Below are positions 13,129-22,680 of a stretch of DNA of 64,000 nucleotides, in pieces. How positions within the stretch are numbered: the first letter of the stretch is position 1; each line of letters opens with the position of its first letter. Under the pieces are notes generated by a model that was not told the DNA's origin, searched no databases, and saw only the letters and a program-made list of their open reading frames with translations. The DNA comes from Pseudarthrobacter psychrotolerans (GTDB lineage: Bacteria; Actinomycetota; Actinomycetes; Actinomycetales; Micrococcaceae), in contig NZ_CP047898.1 of assembly GCF_009911795.1 (NCBI RefSeq), forward strand, positions 4,898,001 to 4,962,000, read 5' to 3'. The position numbers and the translations under genes were made by a program.

Positions 13129-13641
13129 GTGCAACCGCAAATAACCATCCGACCGGCCGCTGAGGCAGACTTCCAGGCCATCGCCAGAATCACCGTGGAC
13201 TCGTACCTGGCAGCAGGCTACTTCGACAGCGCGGACCATCCCTACATGCAGCAGATCCAGGATGTTGCCGCACGTGCGGCGAAGGCCACCATCTGGGTGG
13301 CCGAACGTGACCGGCAGGTGGTGGGTTCCGTGACCCTGGCGCTGGCAGGTGAACCGTTTGCCGACATCGCACTCCCGGATGAACTGGAGTTCCGGATGCT
13401 GGTGGTGGATCCGGCGGTGCAGCGCAGCGGCGCGGGCAAGGCCATGGTGGAAGCCATCATTGAGCATGCAAAATCGCTGGAGGGCATCACCGGCGTGGCC
13501 CTCACCACCGGGGGGACCTGGGAAAGCGCCCACGGCCTCTACCGGAAGACCGGCTTCAAACGCGTCCCCGAACGTGACTGGCTGATTCCGGGCACGGACA
13601 TAAAACTGCTGGTTTACCGGCTTGACGTCCAGCCAACCTAA
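13129..13641 (+). CDS. GNAT-family N-acetyltransferase
   Basis: 170 residues with a GTG start at 13129, 26 bases after the phosphatase. The N-terminus (ITIRPAAEADFQAIARI) is typical of the fold. The acetyl-CoA loop is seen as MLVVDPAVQRSGAGKAMVEA (R/Q-x-x-G-x-G/A pattern), and the C-terminus has YRKTGFKRVPERD, a common GNAT ending. It transfers an acetyl group from acetyl-CoA to an amine; the substrate cannot be told from the sequence. It may be read through from the upstream gene. Confidence 0.88.
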   Translation: MQPQITIRPAAEADFQAIARITVDSYLAAGYFDSADHPYMQQIQDVAARAAKATIWVAERDRQVVGSVTLALAGEPFADIALPDELEFRMLVVDPAVQRSGAGKAMVEAIIEHAKSLEGITGVALTTGGTWESAHGLYRKTGFKRVPERDWLIPGTDIKLLVYRLDVQPT

Positions 13642-13679
13642 AGTGGTGCCGACTCATTTTCGGCACTGAAAGGCCCACC

Positions 13680-14063
13680 ATGCGCAAAACATTCGGCACC
13701 GGCTCCGTCTGGGAGCAGACCCTTGGCTACTCCCGCGCTGTCCGGGTGGACAACACGCTCTACATTTCCGCAACGGCCGCCAGCGGCGAGGACGGCATTG
13801 TGGGCGAGGACTTCTACACGCAGACCCAGTACATCCTGCAGAAGCTCGGCGTGGTCCTGGCCGAAGCCGGATTCAGCTTCGAAGACGTGGTCCAGTCCAA
13901 GCTGTACCTGACCGACATCAGCAAATGGGAAGAGGCCGGCCGCGCCCACGGCGAAGTCTTCGGCGAGATCCGCCCCACGCTGGCCCTGGTGCACGTCCTG
14001 CCGTTCCTTGACCCGAAGATGCTCGTCGAAATCGAGCTCGTGGCCCAGAAGAGCGCCAGCTAG
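13680..14063 (+). CDS. RidA-family enamine/imine deaminase
   Basis: 127 residues, close to the family norm. Conserved features include the N-terminal YSRAVRVDNTLYISAT strand, the middle GFSFEDVVQSKLYLTDIS, and the C-terminal PTLALVHVLPFLDPKMLVEIE with the usual E-x-E-like end. RidA enzymes hydrolyse reactive 2-aminoacrylate and related imines made by PLP enzymes, protecting the cell. The exact subfamily (true RidA or Rid1-7) is uncertain: the substrate arginine is replaced or shifted in the P-T-L-A-L segment. It is followed by a long inverted repeat shared with the convergent response-regulator gene. Confidence 0.88.
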   Translation: MRKTFGTGSVWEQTLGYSRAVRVDNTLYISATAASGEDGIVGEDFYTQTQYILQKLGVVLAEAGFSFEDVVQSKLYLTDISKWEEAGRAHGEVFGEIRPTLALVHVLPFLDPKMLVEIELVAQKSAS

Positions 14064-14079
14064 CCCACGCCCGCACCCC

Positions 14080-14142
14080 GCGCGAACTGGCAGCCAATAC
14101 CCTCAAATCCGCATTTTGCGGGTATTAGCTGCCAGTTCGCGC
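14080..14142. terminator. Bidirectional palindromic terminator between convergent genes
   Basis: Arms of 23 bp at 14080-14102 and 14120-14142 with one mismatch and a 17-base loop, between the stops of the RidA and response-regulator genes. The AACTGGCAGC core recalls the repeat at 21849-21927. Confidence 0.75.
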
Positions 14143-14156
14143 ATGGGTACGAGGGA

Positions 14157-14822
14157 TTACTGGGCCGGGAGGCTGTAGCGGTGTTCCGGGCGTCCGGTGG
14201 TTCCGTAGCGCAGTTGGATGTCGACGGCGCCGTCGTCGGCCAGCGAGGACAGGTACCTCTGCGCCGTGGCCCGGGAAACCCCCACGCGGGTGGCCACTTC
14301 CACCGCCGAATACTGCTCGCCGGCCACCAGCGATTCCAACACCGCGGCCTCGGTGGCGGAGCGGGGCTTGGCCGACGGCGCCACGTCCCCGGGGATCAGT
14401 GCCCGTTTGGCGCGCTCCACGGAGCCCTGGTCCAGGGCCCCGGGCTGGCCCAGCAGCCTGCGGTACCGGGCATACGAACGCAGCTGCTGCGACAGAGACT
14501 CGGCAGTAAAGGGCTTCAGCAGGTACCCGAGGGCGCCGCGGCGGAATGCTTTCCGCAGCGACTCGGCGTCCGATGCTGCGCTGAGGATCATGGTGTCTAC
14601 GTCGAGTTGCTGCAGCAAGTCGAGCCCCGATGCGTCCGGCAGATAGACATCGAGCAGCACCAGGTCGGGGCGAAGGCTGTGGATCGCCTGCAGCGCCAGG
14701 GACGCCGACCCCACCGGCGCCAGCGCCAGGAATCCTGCCACCGAATCCACATAGGCGGCGTGCAGCTTGGCCACGTGGAAATCGTCATCCACAATCAGCA
14801 CCCTGAAATCCTCAGGCATCAT
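14157..14822 (-). CDS. CitB/DcuR-type response regulator
   Basis: About 221 residues, starting at the ATG at 14822 or the adjacent one at 14819, overlapping the sensor-kinase stop. The receiver domain shows VLIVDDDFHVAKLH (acidic pocket), LVLLDVYLPD (phospho-acceptor Asp) and LLKPFT (conserved Lys). The output domain has an AVEVATRVGVSRATAQRYL helix-turn-helix as in CitT/DpiA regulators. It pairs with the sensor gene upstream and probably activates the divergent citrate transporter gene. Orientation, overlap and the CitMHS neighbour all support a citrate or C4/C6 acid response; the ligand is inferred. Confidence 0.92.
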   Translation of the reverse strand: MMPEDFRVLIVDDDFHVAKLHAAYVDSVAGFLALAPVGSASLALQAIHSLRPDLVLLDVYLPDASGLDLLQQLDVDTMILSAASDAESLRKAFRRGALGYLLKPFTAESLSQQLRSYARYRRLLGQPGALDQGSVERAKRALIPGDVAPSAKPRSATEAAVLESLVAGEQYSAVEVATRVGVSRATAQRYLSSLADDGAVDIQLRYGTTGRPEHRYSLPAQ

Positions 14823-16560
14823 TGTCCTTTCCAGCCAAATCCGTGGTCCCCGCAGGTGTCCCCGCTGTTGTCCCGGTGGTTGTGCGTGGCAGGGAAGCCA
14901 TAAACACGGCCCCGGGTCCGCCCGGTGTCCCCGGCTCCAGCAAGCGGACGTCTCCGCCGCGCCGCCGGGCCAGCTTCCGGGCCAGAGCCAGGCCCAGCCC
15001 CTGCCCGCCGCTGGTCCGTGCGCCGGCAGCCGCCGGAGCCGCCAATCCAGGGCCACCTGCCGTCGTAAATCCTTCTGCGAAGACCGCTTCCGGATCCGTC
15101 CCGGCGGCGAGCCCGTTGCCGGAATCAGCGACGACGATGTGCAGCGTCCCGCCGTCGTCGTGCGCTTCATCCAGCACCTCCAGCTCCACCCAGCGGTCCG
15201 GGGAGGAGCCGACGACGGCTGCGTTGACCGCATTATCGATCAGGTTGCCCAGCACGGTGGTCACGTCCTGCGGCTCGGTGACCTGGCCGCGGACCAGCGT
15301 TTCGGGCCCGATCCGCAGCGTGACGCCGCGCTCATCGGCCTCCACGCCCTTGGCACCCACGAAGGCCTGCAGGTACGGGTCCTGCAACAGTTCCGCCTGG
15401 TCCACCGGGAACTTCAGCGGCCCCGTGGCGGCCAGTCCGGCCAAGTAATCGCGAGCCTGCTGGTGCTGCCCGATGCTCATCAGGCCGGCGATGGTGTGCA
15501 GCTGGTTGGCGAATTCGTGGCGCTGGGCGCGCAGGGCTGTGGACATGGTGCCCACGGCGTCGAGCTGCCGGGTGAGCTGCTGGAGTTCGGTGCGGTCCCG
15601 TAGCATCACCACCCAGCCCAGGTCCTCGCTTCGATGCAGGGCCTTGCGCGCGCTGGCCACCAGGACACTGCCGCCGGCCACCAGCTCGATGGCGTCCGCC
15701 TCCGCGGCGTCCGGCCGGGTCAGCGCCTTGAGCTGCCCGGGCACCGGAGCGTCGGCCCACGGCGTCCCGGAAAGGTCCGGCTGCTCCAGAAGGCGCTGCG
15801 CCGCTGCGTTGAACACGCTGATCCTGCCGTCGGCCGAAACGCCGATGACGCCGTCGTCCACGCCCTGCAAAACGGCCACCTGGTCGTGGACCAGCGTGCT
15901 GATTTCCTCAGGCTCCAGGCCCAGTGTCAGGCGCTGGAGCCGGCGCCGCAGCAGGAACGAAGCCAGCACGCCCGTGAGCAGAGCTCCGCCTGCGGTGAGG
16001 ACGATCGGGACGATGTCGCGGGCCAGGCTTTGGCCCAGCGATTCCATTGAGTAGCCAACGCTGACAATTCCCACCACGGTTGTGGAGGACCCGGGTGCAT
16101 AGATGGGCACCTTGGCACCTGCTGACGGGCCGAGGGTCCCGGTGTTCCGCGTGGTCTCTTCCCGACCGGCAAGCGCCACCGAGGGATCAGTGCTCACGTG
16201 CTCGCCGAGGAGGGCAGGGTCCGGATGGGCCAGGCGGAGGCCGGTTTCGTCGGTGATCGCCACAAAGAAGGCGCCGGTGCGGAGGCGGGCGGCCTCTGCG
16301 GCGGCCTGCACGGGCCCGGTGGCCAGCACGGGAGCCGGCGGCGTGCCCTCTTCCTTGCTGATGGCCTGGACGGCGGAGCGTATGCCCGGATCCGAGGCCA
16401 CGGTCCGGGCGAGGGTCAAAGCCTGGTTCTCGGCCTCGTTGCCGATCCGCCCGGACACCAGCCATGCATGGACGGCGCCGCTGAGCAGCACCACGAGCAG
16501 CACGACGCCCAGCTGCAGGAGCAGCGTCTGGGTGGAGAAGCGCATGGCGAGCCGTGGCAT
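14812..16560 (-). CDS. CitA/DcuS-type sensor histidine kinase
   Basis: 582 residues. The ATG at 16560 is preferred because GAAGGAG precedes it. Layout: membrane helix 1 at ~10-32, an outside PAS/Cache-like sensor of ~130 residues containing FFVAITDETGLRLAHPDP and GIVSVGYSMESLG, membrane helix 2 (IVPIVLTAGGALLTGVLASF), a cytosolic PAS domain (DDGVIGVSADGRISVFNAAA), then a phosphotransfer helix with QRHEFANQLHTIAGLM (His near 344), and a HATPase domain with N-box NLIDNAVNA and G-box SGNGLAAG / GGQGLGLAL. These are hallmarks of citrate/dicarboxylate sensors. It is co-transcribed with the regulator and divergent from the transporter. Confidence 0.93.
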   Translation of the reverse strand: MPRLAMRFSTQTLLLQLGVVLLVVLLSGAVHAWLVSGRIGNEAENQALTLARTVASDPGIRSAVQAISKEEGTPPAPVLATGPVQAAAEAARLRTGAFFVAITDETGLRLAHPDPALLGEHVSTDPSVALAGREETTRNTGTLGPSAGAKVPIYAPGSSTTVVGIVSVGYSMESLGQSLARDIVPIVLTAGGALLTGVLASFLLRRRLQRLTLGLEPEEISTLVHDQVAVLQGVDDGVIGVSADGRISVFNAAAQRLLEQPDLSGTPWADAPVPGQLKALTRPDAAEADAIELVAGGSVLVASARKALHRSEDLGWVVMLRDRTELQQLTRQLDAVGTMSTALRAQRHEFANQLHTIAGLMSIGQHQQARDYLAGLAATGPLKFPVDQAELLQDPYLQAFVGAKGVEADERGVTLRIGPETLVRGQVTEPQDVTTVLGNLIDNAVNAAVVGSSPDRWVELEVLDEAHDDGGTLHIVVADSGNGLAAGTDPEAVFAEGFTTAGGPGLAAPAAAGARTSGGQGLGLALARKLARRRGGDVRLLEPGTPGGPGAVFMASLPRTTTGTTAGTPAGTTDLAGKDNDA

Positions 16561-16665
16561 CCGGGCTCCTTCCGCCGTCGTACGCGCCGGTATGTGCGGG
16601 GGCAGCCCGGGCGCTGGAATCAAAGTGCTTCTGCCATCCTAGGCGCTGAGCACAATGAGCAAAAC

Positions 16666-16678
16666 GCTCGGAACGAGC
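16666..16678. promoter_or_regulatory. Candidate operator between sensor kinase and citrate transporter
   Basis: GCTCG-gaa-CGAGC inverted repeat, preceded by a further GAGC half site, in the 224-bp divergent region. It could bind the response regulator. This rests on symmetry and location only. Confidence 0.3.
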
Positions 16679-16784
16679 AGTATGCCAATCAATTGAGGCA
16701 AAGGCACGGCCGTGACCTCCGCCACCCTAATGTCTGTAGCACGCGTCACACTGCGGTGGCGTTGTTCACAAGAAGGAGCCGGCC

Positions 16785-18287
16785 GTGCTGGTATTACTTG
16801 GATTCGCAATGATCGCGGTATTCATGGTGCTGATCATGACGAAGAAGCTGACGCCAGTACTGGCGCTGATCATCGTCCCCACCGTTTTTGGCCTGTTCGC
16901 AGGTGCCGGACTGGGCATCGGGGACATGGTCCTGGAGTCAATGAAGTCCATGACTTCCACGGCGGCCCTCCTGATGTTCGCCATCATCTACTTCGGACTG
17001 ATGATCGACGTCGGGCTGTTCGACCCGCTGGTGAAGTTCATCCTCCGCAAGCTCGGCAATGACCCCGCCAAGGTAGTGCTCGGCACCGCGATCCTGGCGG
17101 CCGCGGTCTCCCTGGACGGCGACGGCTCCACCACCTTCATCCTCACCACCGCCGCCATGCTGCCGGTCTACCTTCGCCTGAAAATGAGCCCCGTAGTGCT
17201 CACCTGCGTGGCCGGCCTGGCCAACGGCACCATGAACATCCTGCCGTGGGGCGGCCCCACCGCCCGTGCCGCCACCGCGCTCCACCTCGACGTCAACGAC
17301 GTTTTTGTCCCGATGATCCCGTCCCTCATCGCCGGCCTGGTAGTGGTCTTCGGCTTCGCCTGGCTGCTGGGCCTGCAGGAACGTAACCGCCTCCGCGCCA
17401 CCGCACCGGAAATCTGGGGAACGCCGGACACGGCAGAACCCTTCACCGCTGAAAAGTTCGACGCCGACACGTCCGACGGCGGCACGGCCGCTTCCTCCGC
17501 CGGTACCGGCCGCAATGGGTCACCTACCCCCGGAACCGGAAGTCCCGCCGTCGGCGGCTACTCCCCGGAAGGTTCGTCAGTAGCTGTCCTGGAACACACC
17601 GAAACGCTGGTGGATGAAAGGGATTCCGCCATGGCGGATACCGCACTGGACCCGAACCGCAAGACGTTGCGCCCCAAGCTGTTCTGGTTCAACCTCGGAC
17701 TGACGGTCGCCGTCATGGTGGTGCTCGTGGCCAACATCGTGCCGCTGCCGTTTGTCTTCATGGTGGGCTCCGCCATTGCACTGCTGGTGAACTTCCCCAA
17801 GGTCAAGGAGCAGGGCGAGCAGCTGATCGCCCACGCACCGTCCATCGTGGCCGTGGTCAGCATGGTCATGGCCGCGGCCGTCCTCACCGGCGTCCTGAAG
17901 GGCACCGGCATGGTCGAGGCCATGTCCGCGTGGCTTGTGCAGATCATCCCCACCAGCATGGGCCCGTTCATGGCCGTCATCACCGGCCTCCTCAGCATCC
18001 CCATGACCTTCTTCATGAGCAACGACGCGTTCTACTTCGGCGTCCTGCCCGTGCTCAGCGAGACCGCCGCACACTACGGAATCAGTGCCGCTGAGATGGC
18101 GCGTGCCTCCATTACCGGCCAGCCGTTCCACCTGCAGAGCCCGCTGGTTCCGGCTATCCTCCTGCTCGTTTCGCTGGCCAAGGTGGAGCTCGGCGACCAC
18201 CACAAAAAGGTCCTGTGGCGCACCGCCGTGGTTTCCCTCGTCATGCTGGGTGTGGGAATGCTGACGGGAGCCATTGGGATCGGTTAG
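16785..18287 (+). CDS. CitMHS-family citrate:metal-ion/proton symporter
   Basis: 500 residues from the GTG at 16785 with AAGGAG just upstream. It is a polytopic membrane protein with ~11-12 hydrophobic helices. Family-typical segments include the N-terminal MTKKLTPVLALIIVPTVFGL, AAVSLDGDGSTTFILTTAAM and FFMSNDAFYFGVLPV. A hydrophilic cytosolic loop rich in Gly, Ser and Thr splits the halves (residues ~210-290), which is long for the family. Members import citrate as a complex with Mg2+, Ca2+ or Fe3+. Divergent CitA/CitB-type genes strongly support citrate-induced expression. Confidence 0.93.
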   Translation: MLVLLGFAMIAVFMVLIMTKKLTPVLALIIVPTVFGLFAGAGLGIGDMVLESMKSMTSTAALLMFAIIYFGLMIDVGLFDPLVKFILRKLGNDPAKVVLGTAILAAAVSLDGDGSTTFILTTAAMLPVYLRLKMSPVVLTCVAGLANGTMNILPWGGPTARAATALHLDVNDVFVPMIPSLIAGLVVVFGFAWLLGLQERNRLRATAPEIWGTPDTAEPFTAEKFDADTSDGGTAASSAGTGRNGSPTPGTGSPAVGGYSPEGSSVAVLEHTETLVDERDSAMADTALDPNRKTLRPKLFWFNLGLTVAVMVVLVANIVPLPFVFMVGSAIALLVNFPKVKEQGEQLIAHAPSIVAVVSMVMAAAVLTGVLKGTGMVEAMSAWLVQIIPTSMGPFMAVITGLLSIPMTFFMSNDAFYFGVLPVLSETAAHYGISAAEMARASITGQPFHLQSPLVPAILLLVSLAKVELGDHHKKVLWRTAVVSLVMLGVGMLTGAIGIG

Positions 18288-18336
18288 TCTGTAGCTGCCT
18301 GTGGCTGGTCCTCGTGACCGGGACCACGGCACCGAC

Positions 18337-18376
18337 GTGCCCGTCTGACGCCCGCTGGGGGTCGTCAGACGGGCAC
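18337..18376 (+). terminator. Hairpin terminator after the citrate transporter
   Basis: Perfect 14-bp arms at 18337-18350 (GTGCCCGTCTGACG) and 18363-18376, 12-base loop. Confidence 0.8.
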
Positions 18377-18432
18377 CGACGTTTCCCCACTAGACTGGTT
18401 CGGAAAACAATCCGAACCTGCAGGGGAGATCC

Positions 18433-18729
18433 ATGGCTGCGATCAACCGTGACGACGTCGCGCACCTCGCGCGGCTCGCTCACATCGAGATGAGTGCTGA
18501 AGAGCTGGACAGGATGGCCGGCGAACTCGCCGTCATCGTTGATTCAGTGAAGTCCGTGAGTGAAGCCGCCGGTGACGACGTCCCGGCAACCTCCCACCCG
18601 ATCCCGCTGACCAACGTGTTCCGCGAGGACGTTGTGGGCCACACCTTCACCGCGGAGCAGGCACTCTCGGGAGCTCCGGATTCCGATGAGAACCGTTTCA
18701 AGGTCCCGGCAATCCTGGATGAGGCATAA
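18433..18729 (+). CDS. gatC: Asp-tRNA(Asn)/Glu-tRNA(Gln) amidotransferase subunit C
   Basis: 98 residues, the usual GatC length, with a GGGGAGA ribosome site. The sequence carries the family start [20 protein letters not shown] and the C-terminal FKVPAILDE motif. GatC stabilises the GatA-GatB complex that converts misacylated Glu-tRNA(Gln) and Asp-tRNA(Asn) to the amide forms. It is the first gene of a tight gatCAB operon, two bases upstream of gatA. Confidence 0.96.
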   Translation: MAAINRDDVAHLARLAHIEMSAEELDRMAGELAVIVDSVKSVSEAAGDDVPATSHPIPLTNVFREDVVGHTFTAEQALSGAPDSDENRFKVPAILDEA

Positions 18730-18731
18730 CC

Positions 18732-20315
18732 ATGACTGACACCACCGAACTCATCCGCCTGTCCGCCGCGCAGCTCGCCGGCATGCTGGCCGCCCGCGAG
18801 GTCACCTCCGTCGAGGTCACGCAGGCTTACCTGGACCGGATCGCAGCTGTCGACGGCGGCGAACGCGGCGTGAACGCGTTCCTGCACGTCAACACCGAGG
18901 AAGCGCTCGCCGTCGCCGCTGAGGTGGACGCCATCCGTGCCGCCGGCGGTGCCGCGGCCGAGGAACTGCACGTGCTCGCCGGTGTGCCCATCGCGGTTAA
19001 GGACCTCATCGTCACCATCGGCCAGCCCACCACGGCAGGCTCCAAGATCCTCGAGGGCTGGCACAGCCCCTACGACGCCACGGTGGTCAAACGCCTCCGT
19101 GCCGCCAAGATGCCCATCCTGGGCAAGACCAACCTGGACGAATTCGCCATGGGTTCCTCCACCGAGCACTCTGCGTACGGCCCCACCCGCAACCCGTGGG
19201 ACCTGGACCGGATCCCCGGCGGTTCCGGCGGCGGTTCGGCGGCGGCCGTTGCTGCTTTCGAGGCACCGCTGGCCCTTGGCACGGACACCGGCGGATCCAT
19301 CCGCCAGCCCGGCGCCGTCACCGGCACCGTGGGAGTCAAGCCCACCTACGGCGGTGTTTCCCGTTACGGTGCCATCGCCATGGCTTCCTCGCTGGACCAG
19401 ATCGGCCCGGTTTCCCGCACCGTCCTGGACTCGGCGCTGCTGCACCAGGTCATCGGCGGGCATGATCCCTTTGACTCCACATCCCTGCCCGACCCCCTGG
19501 CGGACCTCGTCGCCGCTGCCCGAGTGGGCAACGTCGAAGGCATGCGGATCGGCATCATCAAGGAACTCCACGGCGAGGGGTACCAGGCCGGCGTCGAAAA
19601 CCGCTTCAACGAATCCCTGGAACTGCTGAAGCAGGCCGGCGCGGAAATCGTTGAGGTGTCCTGCCCCAACTTCCAGTACGCGCTCGGCGCCTACTACCTG
19701 ATCATGCCGTCGGAGGCCTCCTCCAACCTGGCAAAGTTCGACGGCGTCCGGTACGGACTGCGCGTCCTCCCCGAGGACGGACCCATGACCATCGAACGGG
19801 TCATGGCCGCCACCCGCGCCGCCGGTTTCGGGGACGAAGTCAAGCGCCGCATCATCCTTGGCACCTATGCCCTGAGCGCCGGCTACTACGACGCGTACTA
19901 CGGTTCGGCGCAGAAGGTCCGCACCCTGGTCCAGCGTGACTTCGAGGCCGCGTTCGCGCAGGCCGACGTCCTGATCTCTCCCACGGCGCCCACCACGGCG
20001 TTCAAGCTCGGGGAGAAACTGAACGATCCGCTGGCGATGTACCTCAACGACGTCGCCACCATCCCCGCCAACCTGGCAGGCGTGCCCGGGCTGACCCTGC
20101 CCGGCGGCCTGGCTGACGAGGACGGCCTTCCGGTCGGCATCCAGCTGCTGGCTCCGGCCCGCGAAGATGCCCGTCTCTACCGGGTAGGTGCAGTCCTGGA
20201 ATCCCTGCTGGAGGCACAATGGGGCGGCCCGCTCCTGGACCGGGCGCCGGCCCTCGCTGAAACCTCGGTTGCCGGGCCCGTCGAGACCCTTGTCGAAGCC
20301 AAGGAGGCAAAATAA
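18732..20315 (+). CDS. gatA: Asp/Glu-tRNA amidotransferase subunit A
   Basis: 527 residues. It belongs to the amidase-signature family: the catalytic Lys lies in [10 protein letters not shown], and the Gly/Ser-rich segment [15 protein letters not shown]...DTGGSIRQP contains the cis-Ser and nucleophile Ser. GatA releases ammonia from glutamine for transfer to the charged tRNA. The stop TAA shares its last A with the gatB start (TAATG), showing translational coupling. The C-terminal ~20 residues after the amidase fold are an Ala/Glu-rich tail. Confidence 0.97.
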   Translation: MTDTTELIRLSAAQLAGMLAAREVTSVEVTQAYLDRIAAVDGGERGVNAFLHVNTEEALAVAAEVDAIRAAGGAAAEELHVLAGVPIAVKDLIVTIGQPTTAGSKILEGWHSPYDATVVKRLRAAKMPILGKTNLDEFAMGSSTEHSAYGPTRNPWDLDRIPGGSGGGSAAAVAAFEAPLALGTDTGGSIRQPGAVTGTVGVKPTYGGVSRYGAIAMASSLDQIGPVSRTVLDSALLHQVIGGHDPFDSTSLPDPLADLVAAARVGNVEGMRIGIIKELHGEGYQAGVENRFNESLELLKQAGAEIVEVSCPNFQYALGAYYLIMPSEASSNLAKFDGVRYGLRVLPEDGPMTIERVMAATRAAGFGDEVKRRIILGTYALSAGYYDAYYGSAQKVRTLVQRDFEAAFAQADVLISPTAPTTAFKLGEKLNDPLAMYLNDVATIPANLAGVPGLTLPGGLADEDGLPVGIQLLAPAREDARLYRVGAVLESLLEAQWGGPLLDRAPALAETSVAGPVETLVEAKEAK

Positions 20316-21823
20316 TGAGCACTGACGCAACCCTGAGCTTCGAAGAGGCCATGGAGAAGTACGATCCTGTCCTGGGGTTCGAGGTCCACGTGGAACTCAA
20401 CACCAAGACCAAGATGTTCTCCTCGGCACCGAACGTCTTCGGCGACGAGCCGAACACCAACGTCAACGAGGTGGACCTGGGCATGCCCGGCGTGCTGCCG
20501 GTGGTGAACAGGATCGCGATCGAGTCCTCGATCAAGATCGGCCTTGCCCTGAACTGCAAAATCGCCGAATCCTGCACGTTCGCACGGAAGCAGTACTTCT
20601 ACCCCGACACTCCCAAAAACTTCCAGACGTCACAGTACGAGGACCCGATCGCGTACGACGGCTACCTGGACATTGAACTCTCGGACGGGACCATCTTCCG
20701 CGTGGAGATCGAGCGCGCCCACATGGAGGAGGACGCCGGCAAGCTGACCCACATGGGCGGGGCCTCCGGGCGGATCCAGGGTGCGGATTTCTCGCTGGTG
20801 GACTACAACCGTTCCGGCGTTCCGCTGGTGGAGATTGTCACCAAGCCCATCGAGGGTGCAGGTTCCCGCGCCCCGGAGCTGGCCAAGGCCTACGTGGCTG
20901 CCGTCCGGGAGATCGTCAAGAACCTTGGTGTCTCGGACGCGAAGATGGAACGCGGCAACGTGCGCTGCGACGCGAACGTGTCGCTGCGCCCGCACGGCCG
21001 CGAACGCTTCGGCATCCGCTCCGAAACGAAGAACGTCAACTCGCTGCGCGCCGTCGAACACGCCGTCCGCTACGAGATCCAGCGGCACGCAGCCGTCCTT
21101 GACGCCGGCAACCCGGTCATCCAGGAAACGCGCCACTGGCACGAGGACACACGCACGACGACGTCGGGCCGGCCCAAGTCCGATGCCGATGACTACCGCT
21201 ACTTCCCGGAGCCGGACCTGGTTCCGATCGTTGCGTCCCGCGAATGGGTGGAGGAGCTCCGCGCCACCCTGCCCGAGCCGCCGGCGGCCCGCCGCAAGCG
21301 ACTGCAGGCGGACTGGGGCTACTCGGACCTGGAATTCCGCGACGTCGTCAACGCCGGCGTTATGGACGAGATCGAGGAAACCATCGCCGCCGGCGCCTCG
21401 GCTTCCGTGTCCCGCAAGTGGTGGATGGGCGAGATCGTGGGCCGGGCCAAGAACGCCGACATGGATCCCGGCCAGTTGGGCGTCCAGCCTGCCACCATCG
21501 TGGAGCTGAACCAGCTGGTGGAGAACGGCAAGATCAACAACAAGATGGCCACCGAGGTCCTGGACGGCGTGCTCGCCGGCGAAGGCACCCCGGCGGAGAT
21601 CGTGGCGAAGCGCGGCCTCGCCGTCGTTTCCGACGACGGCCCCCTGCTCGAAGCCATCGACGCCGCACTCGCCGCACAGCCGGACGTCGCGGACAAGATC
21701 CGCGCCGGCAAGCTCCAGGCGATCGGCGCGATCGTGGGCGGCGTTATGAAGGCCACCCGCGGCCAGGCCGACGCCGGCCGCGTCAAGGAGCTGATCCTGG
21801 CGAAGCTCGGCGTTGAAGGCTAG
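20315..21823 (+). CDS. gatB: Asp/Glu-tRNA amidotransferase subunit B
   Basis: 502 residues. Typical GatB segments are GFEVHVELNTKTKMFSSAPN, DLGMPGVLPVVN, KQYFYPDTPKNFQTSQYEDP, RNVRCDANVS-like MERGNVRCDANVSLRP and RYFPEPDLVPI. The C-terminal YqeY-like helical domain binds tRNA. GatB phosphorylates the tRNA-bound carboxylate before amidation. A large palindrome follows the gene. Confidence 0.97.
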   Translation: MSTDATLSFEEAMEKYDPVLGFEVHVELNTKTKMFSSAPNVFGDEPNTNVNEVDLGMPGVLPVVNRIAIESSIKIGLALNCKIAESCTFARKQYFYPDTPKNFQTSQYEDPIAYDGYLDIELSDGTIFRVEIERAHMEEDAGKLTHMGGASGRIQGADFSLVDYNRSGVPLVEIVTKPIEGAGSRAPELAKAYVAAVREIVKNLGVSDAKMERGNVRCDANVSLRPHGRERFGIRSETKNVNSLRAVEHAVRYEIQRHAAVLDAGNPVIQETRHWHEDTRTTTSGRPKSDADDYRYFPEPDLVPIVASREWVEELRATLPEPPAARRKRLQADWGYSDLEFRDVVNAGVMDEIEETIAAGASASVSRKWWMGEIVGRAKNADMDPGQLGVQPATIVELNQLVENGKINNKMATEVLDGVLAGEGTPAEIVAKRGLAVVSDDGPLLEAIDAALAAQPDVADKIRAGKLQAIGAIVGGVMKATRGQADAGRVKELILAKLGVEG

Positions 21824-21848
21824 CCGCGGGCTAAGCCGCCTGATTTAA

Positions 21849-21927
21849 CCCAACTGGGTCGCAGTAGATGTCGTTATGAGCGCTCATGACAAGCGCTCAT
21901 AACGGCATGTACTGCGACCCAGTTGGG
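21849..21927. repeat. Large intergenic palindrome (36-bp arms) after gatB
   Basis: Arms at 21849-21884 and 21892-21927 with two mismatches and a 7-base loop. The outer part is CCCAACTGGGTCGCAGTA; the inner part contains GAGCGCT/AGCGCTC. It probably acts as a terminator. A related half element lies at 22681-22701, suggesting a dispersed repeat family. Confidence 0.8.
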
Positions 21928-22038
21928 CTTTAAGTACTCACTTCCCACCGCAAAGTACGCGTGGTCAGCGGGGCTCACCGGTTCTAGACTGAAGGTCCAG
22001 GGCGCCGGAGCCCTGCCGGTGCTGTGGGAGGAATTGCC

Positions 22039-22644
22039 ATGTCGGTCCAAGAACCGTTGAGATTCCGCAAGGTCCTGCTGGCCGGCGTTGTGGCGTTGGC
22101 GCTGACCGGCACCGGCGTCGCCATCGCCTGGTCCGCGGACACGCCGTCTCCGTCTCCGTCCGCTTCCGCGCCGGGGAGGTCGGACCAGGCGCCCAGCCAG
22201 GATAAGCCCGCCAAGGCCCAGCGCCCGCAGCACCTGCACAGTGAAAGTGTGGTTAAGAAGGCCGACGGCACCTTCGAAACCGTGCTGACCCAGCAGGGCA
22301 CCGTGGACGCCGTCAGCGCAACCTCGGTCACCGTCAAGAGCGAGGACGGATTCACCCAGACCTACGCCGTCAACGCGGACACCCGGGTCGTCAAGTTCCC
22401 GGCCCCGGCCGCGGACGGTTCGCCGGCAAAGGGCGACGACGGCAAACGGCTTAAGCGCTCAGACGTCACCATCGCGGAAATCGCCACGGGCGAGGCCGTC
22501 AGGGTCTCGGGCGTGAAGAACGGTGACAACGCCACCGCCCGGCAGATCGTGGAAGGCGCCGGCAACGGCCCGGGACTTGGGAAAGGCCTCGGCAAGGGAC
22601 ACGGCCACGGCCTCGGCCACGCCAAGCGGCTTGCCCCCAAGTAG
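22039..22644 (+). CDS. Exported or anchored DUF5666-like protein with His/Gly-rich tail
   Basis: 201 residues from the ATG at 22039, preceded by GGGAGGA. A signal-anchor (KVLLAGVVALALTGTGVAIAW) follows a short basic N-terminus. After a Ser/Pro linker a small beta domain appears: TVDAVSATSVTVKSEDGFTQ, TYAVNADTRVV and ATGEAVRVSG. This pattern matches DUF5666-type domains, found in bacterial envelope proteins of unknown function. The C-terminus (GKGLGKGHGHGLGHAKRL) is rich in Gly, His and Lys and could bind metal. It is monocistronic as far as can be seen. Function unknown. Confidence 0.75.
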   Translation: MSVQEPLRFRKVLLAGVVALALTGTGVAIAWSADTPSPSPSASAPGRSDQAPSQDKPAKAQRPQHLHSESVVKKADGTFETVLTQQGTVDAVSATSVTVKSEDGFTQTYAVNADTRVVKFPAPAADGSPAKGDDGKRLKRSDVTIAEIATGEAVRVSGVKNGDNATARQIVEGAGNGPGLGKGLGKGHGHGLGHAKRLAPK

Positions 22645-22680
22645 CTGGCGTATAGCGTCGTCAAAACGCGGAATGGCGAC

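Noticed and set aside
18480..20330. Long open frame on the minus strand across gatA
   Set aside because: It is a shadow of gatA: codon third positions in this G+C-rich DNA leave the opposite frame open. No family motif is visible.
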